64,000 bases of DNA, taken from the NCBI GenBank assembly GCA_942493075.1, contig OW818681.1:2604001-2668000 (forward strand). The letters run 5' to 3'. How positions within the stretch are numbered: position 1 is the first letter of the stretch; each line of letters begins with the position of its first letter. The position numbers and the translations under genes were made by a program. The notes below the pieces were generated by a model. The model had not been told where the DNA came from, did no database searches, and saw only the letters and a program-made list of their open reading frames with translations. The stretch comes from JBBQYD01 sp942493075 (GTDB taxonomy: Bacteria; Verrucomicrobiota; Verrucomicrobiia; Limisphaerales; UBA8199). Below are positions 55,298-63,251 of this stretch, piece by piece.

Positions 55298-58200
55298 ATG
55301 GATGCAGCCGAACTTGCGCGTCAGTTTGCCGCGAAATACCACGCGGATGCGGTCGCGCGCGGGCTTGATCCTTGGAAGCCCTATGAATTTGCGGTGGCCG
55401 AGGCCAACCGTCGGGACATTGATGTCGAAGCGGCAGCGCCTAGAGCGGCCATACTATGCAACAGTCGCGCGACCTTTATTCAAGCGGACCAACTGATAGT
55501 CCATGAGAATATTGGCTCGCTCTTCGAGCAGGCGTTCCTGGTGGCCCACGAAGTGGGACATTCCGAACTCGGCGACGATGCGTCTTCGGGTCCGCCGGTG
55601 ACAATTGATCCCGCTCGGACTTCAGAACCTTGTCCGGTCGGCGTGGACCGCGTGGTGGATTACGGCAGGAGGCAGCGTCGTGAAATTCAAATGGATTTGT
55701 TTGCCCGTGAATTTCTACTGCCGCGAGAATTCGCGAGGAACCTACATTTGAAGGAGAGACTATCCGCAACGGAGATCTCCAATCGTCTCGGGGCACCGTT
55801 CGAGGTCGTTGCGCAACAATTGTTTGATGCACTGCTGCTACCGCCCGTTGTCCTAAACAAAAAGGAGGCAGTCGAACTTCCGCCAAATGAATTGCAGAGC
55901 GCGGCGGCTTCGCATCGCGGTGCCGGGTTCCTGCTGGAGGCGGGACCGGGAACCGGGAAAACCCAAACACTGACGACTCGCGTAGAACGTTTGCTCGCCA
56001 CAGGTGTTGACCCGAAACGAGTTCTCCTTCTTACATTTTCCAACAAGGCCGCCGCCGAAATGGCGGAACGAATCGCACGAAAGAACAAGGACGCCGCTGC
56101 GGCGATGTGGATTGGAACCTTTCACGCGTTTGGCCTGGACATTATTCGGAGGTTTCATGCCGAATTGGGGCTTATTAAAGACCCCCGAATGCTCGATCGC
56201 ACGGAGGCGGTCGAAATAATTGAAAGCGAATTTCCCCGTCTCGGATTAGTGCATTACCGCGATATTTACGACCCTACGGACAACATCGCGGACATTCTCG
56301 GTGCCATTTCGCGCGCCAAAGACGAAGTGGTGGATGAAAAGCGGTATGCCGAGTTGGCGCGAGCGATGGCGCAAAAGGCGAAAACGGACGGCGAGCGCAT
56401 TCTCGGCGAAAAGGCGATGGAGGTCGCGAAGCTTTTCGAGGCTTACGAATGGTTGAAGAAAGACGCCGGCTGCGTTGATTTCGGTGATTTAGTGAGTCTG
56501 CCCGTGCGTTTGCTCGAAACGCACCCGGAAGTCCGAGCTCACCTTCAGGCGCAATACGATCACGTGCTCGTCGATGAGTATCAGGACGTGAACAGGAGCA
56601 GCGTGCGATTGCTGCTGGCCTTACGGCCGAACGGTGAAAATCTTTGGGCGGTCGGCGATGCGAAGCAATCCATATATCGTTTCCGGGGCGCTTCCTCTTT
56701 CAATATGGGCCGATTCGGGAAGCAGGACTTTGCTGGCGGGCAACGTGGGCGGCTAAAGAAGAATTACAGGTCGGTCAAGGAGGTCGTTGATCTGTTTTCG
56801 ACCTTCGCCCTCGAGATGAGGGTCGGCGATGCAGACAGTGCATTGGAGTCCAATCGGGGAGCGTGCGGTCAGAAGCCGACGGTTCTCACGGTGGAGCAAG
56901 CGAACCAACAGTTGGTGGTGCTTGCCGACACAATCGAGGCCATGCGCGGAGCCGGCCACAGTTACAGAGAGCAGGTGGTGCTTTGCACCGGAAATGAAAA
57001 GCTCTCGGAAGTTGCTCATAACCTTGAGCGTCTCGGGATTCCCGTGCTTTTCCTGGGGAGCTTGTTCGAGCGCACGGAAGTCAGGGATTTGTTTGCCTTG
57101 CTGGGCGCGCTCACTGATCGTCGAGCCACAAGCCTGGTCCGGCTCGCCTGCTGGCCGGAATTTGAGATGCCCATGACAGACGTCGGAAAGGTAATTGATT
57201 ACTACCGTACGAATGCACGAGAGCCAGGCAAGTGGGTGAGGGAGGCGCACAATGTTCCGGGAATTTCAGGGCAAGCGGCAACTGCGTTGCAAAAACTTTC
57301 GACGGCGCTTGCTGGATTCGATGAGAACGCGTCGCCTTGGGAAGTTTTGGCAAGGGTGCTGTTGGACCGAACCGGAATAGCCGCAGGAATCGGGCAGGCG
57401 GAAGGTATCAAGGAGCGGACACGCGGAATTGCCATCTGGCAATTCATGAATTTTCTGCGCGTTCAACCCGCTGAGAAGGGCTTGCCGATAATGAGGACCA
57501 TGGATCGCGTCCGTCGTTTATTGCGTTTGGGAGACGACCGTGACCTCCGCCAACTTCCCGCAGCGGCGCAAGGCATTGACGCCGTGAGATTAATGACAAT
57601 TCATGGCTCTAAAGGACTCGAATTTCCAGTGGTGCATTTGCCGGGTTTCAATCAGGGGACAATTCCTCGCGCCGCCCAACCTCCGGCTTGTCCGCCGCCC
57701 GATGGCTTGGTCGAGGGCGCAGAGGGGCGCTCGCTTGACCTGCTTCGCCTCGGCCATGAAGAGGAACAGGAATGTCTTTTTTACGTTGCAATGTCTCGCG
57801 CCAAAGATCGTCTGTTTGCGTATGCGCAAACGAAGAAAGCGAACGGAAATAAGTGGCCATTGTCACCCTACCTGACGCGGTTGGGCGATTCGGCCGCCCA
57901 GAGCAAAACGACTGCCTCGCGGCCGCCCCCGGAAGCGCCGGAGGACGCAAGCATCAATCTCACGGTGGATGGCGGTCTTTGTTTCCAAGGCGAGCAAATC
58001 AAACTATATGAGAAGTGCCCGCGCCGGTTCTTTTACACCCATGTATTACAAATTGGCGGCCGCAGAAGTTCCACTCCGTTCATGCAAATGCATGAGGCAG
58101 TCCGGAGCGTTTACAAAGCGGTCATCGAAGGCACGGCTTCGATAAATGAACCTGAAGAGTTGAGCCAAAAGGTCAACGAGGCCTTCGCCGCTCAAGGTTT

Positions 58201-58696
58201 GGCGGATCACGGCTACGTCGAAGAATACAAGTTGTTCGCGCTGCCAATGCTTCGCTTTTTCGCGTCAATCCGCGAGGGCCACACGCCGGAAAAGCCGTCG
58301 GCCCTGAGCCTTACTTTCAACGGTGAGCGTATTATCGTGATGCCCGACGACGTCTTGGTCAAACCCGACGGAAAGCGCACGATCCGCCGCGTTAAAACCG
58401 GACATCACAGCGCAAGTCATGCTGATGACGTAGATTCCGCCGCTCTGATCATTGCCGCAAGGCAGGCGTTCCCGGACGCAGCGGTTGAACTCGTATATTT
58501 GTCGGATCAGAGAACTGAGCCGCTCGCGATGTCGAATACAAAACTCGACAACAGGAAAGCCAAGCTTGATGGCTTTCTTAAGGGCATTCGGTTGGGCCAG
58601 TTCCCGTCGAAGCCCTCTTCCCGCGCCTGTCCAGGTTGCCCCGCATTTTTTGTATGCGGCCCGACACCTGAAGGCGTCCTTCAAAAACAGTTCTGA
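55298..58696 (+). CDS. ImmA/IrrE peptidase-UvrD helicase-Fe-S nuclease fusion
   Basis: The 1132-residue protein joins three parts. Residues 1-185 are an ImmA/IrrE-type metallopeptidase (zinc motif AHEVGHSEL at 83-91, then RREIQMDLFAREFLLPREF). Residues 200-860 are an SF1A UvrD/AddA helicase: Walker A EAGPGTGKTQTL, motif Ib TFHAFGLDIIRRF, Walker B VLVDEYQDVN, motif III GDAKQSIYRFRGAS, motif V GSKGLEFPVVHLPG and motif VI AMSRAKDRL. The C-terminus is AddB/RecB-like with the four Fe-S Cys (Cys907 in YEKCPRRFFY, and Cys1111, 1114 and 1120). The nuclease motif reads IRRVKTGHH, so the usual acidic residue before xK is Arg. It may sense damaged or foreign DNA and activate the peptidase. Confidence 0.88.
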   Translation: MDAAELARQFAAKYHADAVARGLDPWKPYEFAVAEANRRDIDVEAAAPRAAILCNSRATFIQADQLIVHENIGSLFEQAFLVAHEVGHSELGDDASSGPPVTIDPARTSEPCPVGVDRVVDYGRRQRREIQMDLFAREFLLPREFARNLHLKERLSATEISNRLGAPFEVVAQQLFDALLLPPVVLNKKEAVELPPNELQSAAASHRGAGFLLEAGPGTGKTQTLTTRVERLLATGVDPKRVLLLTFSNKAAAEMAERIARKNKDAAAAMWIGTFHAFGLDIIRRFHAELGLIKDPRMLDRTEAVEIIESEFPRLGLVHYRDIYDPTDNIADILGAISRAKDEVVDEKRYAELARAMAQKAKTDGERILGEKAMEVAKLFEAYEWLKKDAGCVDFGDLVSLPVRLLETHPEVRAHLQAQYDHVLVDEYQDVNRSSVRLLLALRPNGENLWAVGDAKQSIYRFRGASSFNMGRFGKQDFAGGQRGRLKKNYRSVKEVVDLFSTFALEMRVGDADSALESNRGACGQKPTVLTVEQANQQLVVLADTIEAMRGAGHSYREQVVLCTGNEKLSEVAHNLERLGIPVLFLGSLFERTEVRDLFALLGALTDRRATSLVRLACWPEFEMPMTDVGKVIDYYRTNAREPGKWVREAHNVPGISGQAATALQKLSTALAGFDENASPWEVLARVLLDRTGIAAGIGQAEGIKERTRGIAIWQFMNFLRVQPAEKGLPIMRTMDRVRRLLRLGDDRDLRQLPAAAQGIDAVRLMTIHGSKGLEFPVVHLPGFNQGTIPRAAQPPACPPPDGLVEGAEGRSLDLLRLGHEEEQECLFYVAMSRAKDRLFAYAQTKKANGNKWPLSPYLTRLGDSAAQSKTTASRPPPEAPEDASINLTVDGGLCFQGEQIKLYEKCPRRFFYTHVLQIGGRRSSTPFMQMHEAVRSVYKAVIEGTASINEPEELSQKVNEAFAAQGLADHGYVEEYKLFALPMLRFFASIREGHTPEKPSALSLTFNGERIIVMPDDVLVKPDGKRTIRRVKTGHHSASHADDVDSAALIIAARQAFPDAAVELVYLSDQRTEPLAMSNTKLDNRKAKLDGFLKGIRLGQFPSKPSSRACPGCPAFFVCGPTPEGVLQKQF

Positions 58697-58700
58697 GGAA

Positions 58701-58733
58701 TTTTTACCGGTTGTTCCCTGCCGGCGCGATTTA
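58701..58733 (+). promoter_or_regulatory. Bipartite element before the multiubiquitin gene
   Basis: TTTTTACCGGTT (58701-58712), 13 nt, GCGATTTA (58726-58733). It is a second copy of the element at 53858-53890 with identical spacing and begins 5 bp after the helicase stop, so the last three genes probably have their own promoter. Confidence 0.7.
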
Positions 58734-58778
58734 ACTCTTGAAGGCGGATGTCTACCGCCAAGTTTGAAAGAGTTAAAT
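58729..58778 (+). promoter_or_regulatory. Nested inverted repeat ending at the multiubiquitin start
   Basis: An 11-bp arm ATTTAACTCTT (58729-58739) pairs perfectly with AAGAGTTAAAT (58768-58778), which ends directly before the ATG. Inside it lies GGCGG (58743-58747) with CCGCC (58755-58759). The ribosome binding site GAAAGAG sits within the right arm. If transcribed whole, the structure would hide the start; if transcription starts downstream of the GCGATTTA box, the repeat may instead be an operator. Confidence 0.6.
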
Positions 58779-59531
58779 ATGAATAAAAATCTACTGGAAC
58801 TCGAGGACGTCGGGGTTGCGCTGCGCGAAGGCCGCCCCCTCCGCCTCGCCCGTGCGTATCGAATCCTTTACGCGCAGGACAATCTCAACTTTCGCGGCAT
58901 GGACTTAACCAATCCCACTCCGCTGGGGCGCGAGATTCTCGAAACCGCTGGAGCAAAGCCGGTGGAGGATCTCAGTCTGTTCGCCATTCTCCCGAACGGC
59001 GATTTTGAGGATGTCCTGCTCGGCGAGCCGTTCGACCTGCGCAAGCGTGGGGCCGAACGCTTCGTCGCGTTCATTACCGACCGGCTTTACAAGCTCACGC
59101 TCGACGGACGTCACCTGGAATGGGGCAAGCCCGCCATCAAAGGGGAATACCTCTACAACTTGGGCGAAGTCGCCAAAGGCCGTGCCGTGTTCCTGAATGC
59201 TGACGGTGCTGAACCGCGCCTTGTTGAGCGTGGCGAAGTAATCGACCTGGCGGGGGCTGGTATTGAGCATTTCGTCACGGGACCGAAACCGGTCACCGAC
59301 TACGAAATCATCGTGAATGCGCGCCCGCGCACTGTTCACGAAGAGGACGTGACGTTTGAGCAGGTGGTGGAACTCGCGTTTCCCGGACCCCACGGGCCGA
59401 ACATCATGTTTTCCATGACCTACCGCCACGCGGCGTCGAAGCCGCACGCAGGGGAACTTGGCGCCGGCGGAGTGGTCGAAGTGAAGAGGAAAGGAACCAT
59501 TTTTAATGTCACAAAAACTGATAAGTCTTAG
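58779..59531 (+). CDS. Multiubiquitin protein with three ubiquitin-like repeats
   Basis: The 250-residue protein has three beta-grasp, ubiquitin-like units: about 26-100 (RAYRILYAQDNLNFRGMDLT to GAERFVAFITD), 102-168 (RLYKLTLDGRHLEWGKPAIK to IEHFVTG) and 173-248 (YEIIVNARPRTVHEEDVTFE to KGTIFNVTK). The third repeat matches the multiubiquitin family (Pfam multiubiquitin) best. The C-terminus is TKTDKS, with no di-Gly, so processing or a different conjugation mode would be needed. It is co-oriented with the E1-like gene, whose start overlaps its end by 26 bp. The ATG at 58779 is chosen because of the MNKNL start after the inverted repeat. Confidence 0.88.
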   Translation: MNKNLLELEDVGVALREGRPLRLARAYRILYAQDNLNFRGMDLTNPTPLGREILETAGAKPVEDLSLFAILPNGDFEDVLLGEPFDLRKRGAERFVAFITDRLYKLTLDGRHLEWGKPAIKGEYLYNLGEVAKGRAVFLNADGAEPRLVERGEVIDLAGAGIEHFVTGPKPVTDYEIIVNARPRTVHEEDVTFEQVVELAFPGPHGPNIMFSMTYRHAASKPHAGELGAGGVVEVKRKGTIFNVTKTDKS

Positions 59532-60678
59532 TCCTGACCTCAGACGGCTGCGCGAGGAAGGCTACTTCATCCAAATTCGAGGTGGACTCCTCGTCATGCG
59601 CGACGTCCCTTACGTGAATTCGCAAGGCAAGGTTTGCATAGGAACCCTAATCTCGACACTTAACGTGGCGGGCGAGGTGACGCGAACGCCCGATACGCAC
59701 GTGGCTTACTTTGACGGTGAATTTCCATGCGGTGCCGACGGGAAGCCGCTACATCAAATCAGCCACCAGAGCGCCCCGATGGACTTGGGAAATGGTGTGA
59801 AAGCGAGGCACAGCTTCTCAAGCAAACCCACTTCCGGTTACAGCGACTACCACCACAAGATGACCACCTACGCGGCTATTCTTGCCGGTCCGGCCGAGGT
59901 TTTGAAGCCAGGCATTTCCCCGCGCAGCTTCCGTGCGCCGGAGGACGAGGAGAACAGCGTGTTCCACTATACTGAGACGGCGTCTGACCGGGTGGGGATC
60001 GGCGCTCTCACCGCATTGCTGGCCTCCGAACGAGTAGCCATCATTGGCATCGGCGGTAGCGGTTCATACGTTCTGGACTTTGTGGCCAAAACCCCCGTCC
60101 GGGAGATTCGGATAATTGATGGCGATGAGTATTTGCAGCACAACGCTTTCAGGTCACCCGGTGCCCCGGGCATTGACGAGTTGCGGGACGCCCCCAAAAA
60201 GGTCGATTACTTCAAAGCCATCTATTCGAGGATGCACAAGGGCATCATAGCTCACCCCGTTGCCCTGGATGCGACAAATCTACACCTGCTTGATGGGATC
60301 ACGTTCGCGTTCATTTGCATGGACGCCGGTGAACCCAAGAGGTTGGTGGTTCAGAAACTAGAGGCGCTCGGTGTTTCATTCGCCGATGTCGGAATGGGGC
60401 TTGAGTTGGTCGACGGCACACTCGGCGGCATTCTGCGTGTAACGGTGAGCACGCCGGAAAAGCGCGACCATGTCCATCAAGGTCGCATTTCGTTTGCGGG
60501 TGGCGGCGAGGAGAATATCTACTCGTCCAACATTCAGGTTGCGGATCTGAACGCGCTGAACGCGGTAATGGCGGTCATCAAGTGGAAAAAGCTGCGCGGC
60601 TTTTACAGGGATTTGGAACTCGAGCACCACAGCACATACACAACCGACGGGAACATGCTGTTAAACGGAGATCACTGA
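59506..60678 (+). CDS. E1-like ThiF/MoeB-family adenylyltransferase
   Basis: The 390-residue protein has an N-terminal domain (about 1-160, DUF6791-like in my reading) and a C-terminal ThiF/E1 Rossmann domain. The nucleotide loop is VAIIGIGGSGSYV (about 177-189), followed by RIIDGDEYLQHNAFR with the Asp pair and the Arg finger, a Lys in APKKVDYF, and FICMDAGEPKR. The MoeB-type CxxC zinc pairs are absent. Only three Cys exist (44, 75 and 271). Cys75 (GEFPCGADG) in the N-terminal domain or Cys271 could carry a thioester. It should adenylate the C-terminus of the ubiquitin-like protein. It overlaps the multiubiquitin gene and abuts the DUF6527 gene. Confidence 0.85.
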   Translation: MSQKLISLSPDLRRLREEGYFIQIRGGLLVMRDVPYVNSQGKVCIGTLISTLNVAGEVTRTPDTHVAYFDGEFPCGADGKPLHQISHQSAPMDLGNGVKARHSFSSKPTSGYSDYHHKMTTYAAILAGPAEVLKPGISPRSFRAPEDEENSVFHYTETASDRVGIGALTALLASERVAIIGIGGSGSYVLDFVAKTPVREIRIIDGDEYLQHNAFRSPGAPGIDELRDAPKKVDYFKAIYSRMHKGIIAHPVALDATNLHLLDGITFAFICMDAGEPKRLVVQKLEALGVSFADVGMGLELVDGTLGGILRVTVSTPEKRDHVHQGRISFAGGGEENIYSSNIQVADLNALNAVMAVIKWKKLRGFYRDLELEHHSTYTTDGNMLLNGDH

Positions 60679-61137
60679 ATGTTACGCCATACTCGCTTAG
60701 AGCATCGTTTCGTTCACTACATACCGGAGCAACTTGAGCCAGGCGTAATCTACATTTCAATGGATTACGCCACCGCGGCGCACAGTTGCTGCTGCGGGTG
60801 CGGTGAGCAAGTCATAACACCATTTTCTCCTACGGATTGGAAACTAATGTTCGATGGCGAGACGGTGTCGCTCTGGCCGTCAATCGGGAATTGGAGTTTC
60901 GCTTGCCGGTCCCACTACATAATCCGCAACAGCCGGGTCCTCGGGGCAGAGCCTTGGGAGACTCATCGAACCGACAAAGGCCTCAACAAAGACAAACGGC
61001 GAAAAGAAGAATTCTTCGACAAACCCGACAATGCGGACGAGCCCCAGAAACCCATTGAGAAAGCCATCGGCCAAGAGTGGGGATTGTGGGATCGAATCAA
61101 AAAGAACGTCCGTAAAAATAGGCGCCGGTCCAGTTAA
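60679..61137 (+). CDS. DUF6527-type Cys cluster protein
   Basis: The 152-residue protein has a metal-binding cluster (AAHSCCCGCGEQVITPF) and a second site (GNWSFACRSHYIIRNSRVLG) in the layout of DUF6527. Four Cys and two His could bind one or two zinc ions. These proteins accompany ThiF/multiubiquitin genes, and the treble-clef-like pattern suggests a RING-like ligase or adaptor role; this is inference. The C-terminal 50 residues are charged. Its ATG directly follows the stop of the E1 gene, so it is the last operon gene. Confidence 0.8.
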   Translation: MLRHTRLEHRFVHYIPEQLEPGVIYISMDYATAAHSCCCGCGEQVITPFSPTDWKLMFDGETVSLWPSIGNWSFACRSHYIIRNSRVLGAEPWETHRTDKGLNKDKRRKEEFFDKPDNADEPQKPIEKAIGQEWGLWDRIKKNVRKNRRRSS

Positions 61138-61268
61138 GGTCGTTGCCATTACAGTTCTTACCCGCACCAACCACTCAATTAGAAAGAACACCCGCACTTT
61201 TGTGCCGCACAAGTGGCAGATTTCCTCGCGTCTTGCTGGTTTCGGCTGAACAACATACAATCCTGCCA

Positions 61269-61727
61269 ATGGGAAGCCCGTCACAAAAAACGGTGAAGAA
61301 GCTCTTCGCGCTTTCGCGAAATCGCTGTGCTTATCCACAGTGCGATACGCCCATCGTGCATCACACCGGAACTGTTTTCGGTGAGGTGTGCCACATAAGG
61401 GCACAGAGTGCAGGCGGACCCAGGTTTGACCCGCATCAGACAGACGAAGCCAGGCATTCCTTTGGGAACCTCATTTTGCTCTGCAGCATGCACCATCGTC
61501 TCGTGGACGATCAGCCTAAAACCTACACTGTTGACCAAGCAATGATCCGGATGTTGTTAGTCTCCAATTGCAGCTCGACCGAAGCCTCGCCAGGCCAGAC
61601 TGGTGGTAACTTTTGGTTCAGTAGCGTTATCAATTCGAATGCCCCGACTCGGGACATCAACAAAACTCGGTCGAGCCCTAAATCCAAGACCTCGCGGAGG
61701 CTGAGATGTCTACCTGGCACCTTCTGA
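61269..61727 (+). CDS. HNH endonuclease-like protein
   Basis: The 152-residue product has an HNH core: RNRCAYPQCDTPIV (zinc Cys pair), FGEVCHIRAQSAGGPRFDP (catalytic His), FGNLILLCSMHHRLVDD (Asn, Cys and His). The last 55 residues are polar with no fold that I recognise. It is 131 bp after the DUF6527 gene and may belong to the same island as a nuclease effector. The C-terminal part could be off-frame, because longer HNH proteins usually continue with a helical domain. Confidence 0.75.
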   Translation: MGSPSQKTVKKLFALSRNRCAYPQCDTPIVHHTGTVFGEVCHIRAQSAGGPRFDPHQTDEARHSFGNLILLCSMHHRLVDDQPKTYTVDQAMIRMLLVSNCSSTEASPGQTGGNFWFSSVINSNAPTRDINKTRSSPKSKTSRRLRCLPGTF

Positions 61728-61953
61728 TTAGCTAGTTCCGATTTCGCCAATACAAATGCCTCATCGCGAACCTGCATAGAAGCCATCGAGGCCGATTCCA
61801 CTGTGCGGCCAAACAGCACTTCCAGAACATTGCTCTGCTTCTCCGTCAAGAACATCGCGCAGTCTCCACTCAGAATAGCTATGCAGCGCGGAATTCTGTC
61901 CCGATGTTAGGAAAGCCCCTCGGGATTCTTGCCCATCGGCACGAGTGGCAAGA
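61728..61953. other. Convergent intergenic stretch without recognised gene
   Basis: Nothing is supported between the HNH gene and the leftward XRE gene. A 110-residue minus frame at 61523-61855 looks protein-like in composition, but it overlaps the HNH gene and has no family motif. Confidence 0.35.
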
Positions 61954-62820
61954 TTACGGACGCCGACGCACTTCATTGGAACGATCGCTTTTGTTGTTCT
62001 TGCCTTTACCCTCAGATCGATCGCTCGGCATGGAGTGCCGACTTGTTTGCATCTGAATCTCCGCTCTTTGTGCAGCGGTGCTCTTTTTAACCTCAGGCTT
62101 ACCGCTGATGTTGGAATCGGATGAAGGCCATCCACCAGGATAGGAAAGGTAGTCGTTAGCAGCGATCTGCTGAATTTCATTGTAAAAACCGCTGTGCGGT
62201 AACAATGCCTGAACCTTTCGATTATAAAAGCCTCGTGCAAAGACCACTTCTTGGACCTTTGAACTGATTGTAGTGCTTAACCCATCATATTGATTCCACC
62301 AATCTGGACTGGCCATGATCTTTACTACGTGAGGTCCCAACGCGTACTTTTCAACCTGTTGCCTACAGAGGCTGATCAGCGATTGAGCAACGCCCTTCAC
62401 TTTCCCTACCCGGCTCCTTTCTTCGGCTTTGGCAGCAGCAAACAAAACAAGCGCGACCATGACCACCACGTCTGAAAAAGCGCCTAAGAATAGTCTCGCC
62501 CTGCAAGGTTCGGGCGGGTGGGAAAGTGTGTCAAAATCCGATCGCGTATAGGTGTCATCACCATACCTGTCCAGCGCGTGTTTCCATTGGGCACTTAGCC
62601 TTAGAGTTCCGGTTCCTTTTAGCAAATCCTCGGCGCTGGCACCTGTCATGGCTTCAATTCGCAGTGCCCACGACTCGGTCAACGGCTTCTTCCTTCGTGT
62701 AATCCATCCTTGAACCACTGATGTGGAAGTACCCACCAAACGGGCGAACTCTGGACGTGTCATTTCAAGCACACACAACAGTCTGTGCAGTGAGAGATTC
62801 TTGTAAGCTTTGGATTTCAT
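61954..62820 (-). CDS. XRE-type helix-turn-helix protein
   Basis: The 288-residue protein starts with a helix-turn-helix domain at about 9-62 (LHRLLCVLEMTRPEFARLVG, TSTSVVQGWITRRKKPLT). A hydrophobic helix (FLGAFSDVVVMVALVLFAAA) near residue 120 may bury in the protein or in the membrane. The C-terminal tail is long, polar and disordered (SEGKGKNNKSDRSNEVRRR). It resembles conserved hypothetical regulators with an unmatched middle domain. The ATG at 62820 is used; the frame could start at a TTG at 62856. Confidence 0.7.
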   Translation of the reverse strand: MKSKAYKNLSLHRLLCVLEMTRPEFARLVGTSTSVVQGWITRRKKPLTESWALRIEAMTGASAEDLLKGTGTLRLSAQWKHALDRYGDDTYTRSDFDTLSHPPEPCRARLFLGAFSDVVVMVALVLFAAAKAEERSRVGKVKGVAQSLISLCRQQVEKYALGPHVVKIMASPDWWNQYDGLSTTISSKVQEVVFARGFYNRKVQALLPHSGFYNEIQQIAANDYLSYPGGWPSSDSNISGKPEVKKSTAAQRAEIQMQTSRHSMPSDRSEGKGKNNKSDRSNEVRRRP

Positions 62821-63251
62821 CGACCCAAACTTCGTTCCACCCACAACGACAAGCAAGTGGGGGGGCGCTCTGGGGATTTTTGCAGATTCTGTCAGTCTGC
62901 CGACACATCCTCGTGGCTAGACTGAGTTGTACTGGTACACGATCATCAACAGAACCTCAAACCATCGAGTCGCTTGTGGCTTCCCATCGAGTTACTAAGC
63001 CAACTCGACACGGAGTAGATCGTATCCATCGGCTTCAGAATCCATTGTGAAGGACAGTTGCTGCGGAACCCACGTATGCTCGCAAGCACCGCTACACCTG
63101 TACTCGTACACAAACATCTTGTTTGGAGGCATTGCCCCAAAAAGAAATGTGAGGGATAACGCAAATAAGACGTGTTCTCTAAAGTGGCAGCGCGTCGCTG
63201 GCTTCGACAGAAGCCGAAAAGTCGCGCCGCGCTCCAAGCGAAACGATCTTT
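62821..63251. other. Divergent intergenic region, no gene
   Basis: This 431-bp gap between the leftward XRE gene and the rightward excisionase-like gene should hold both promoters. A run of GTACTGGTACAC followed by GTACTCGTACAC at about 62929 and 63103 suggests a repeated operator-like word, but I cannot confirm its role. Confidence 0.35.

Noticed and set aside
61523..61855. Minus-strand 110-residue frame overlapping the HNH gene
   Set aside because: It is antisense to the C-terminal part of the HNH gene and matches no family, though its composition is protein-like.
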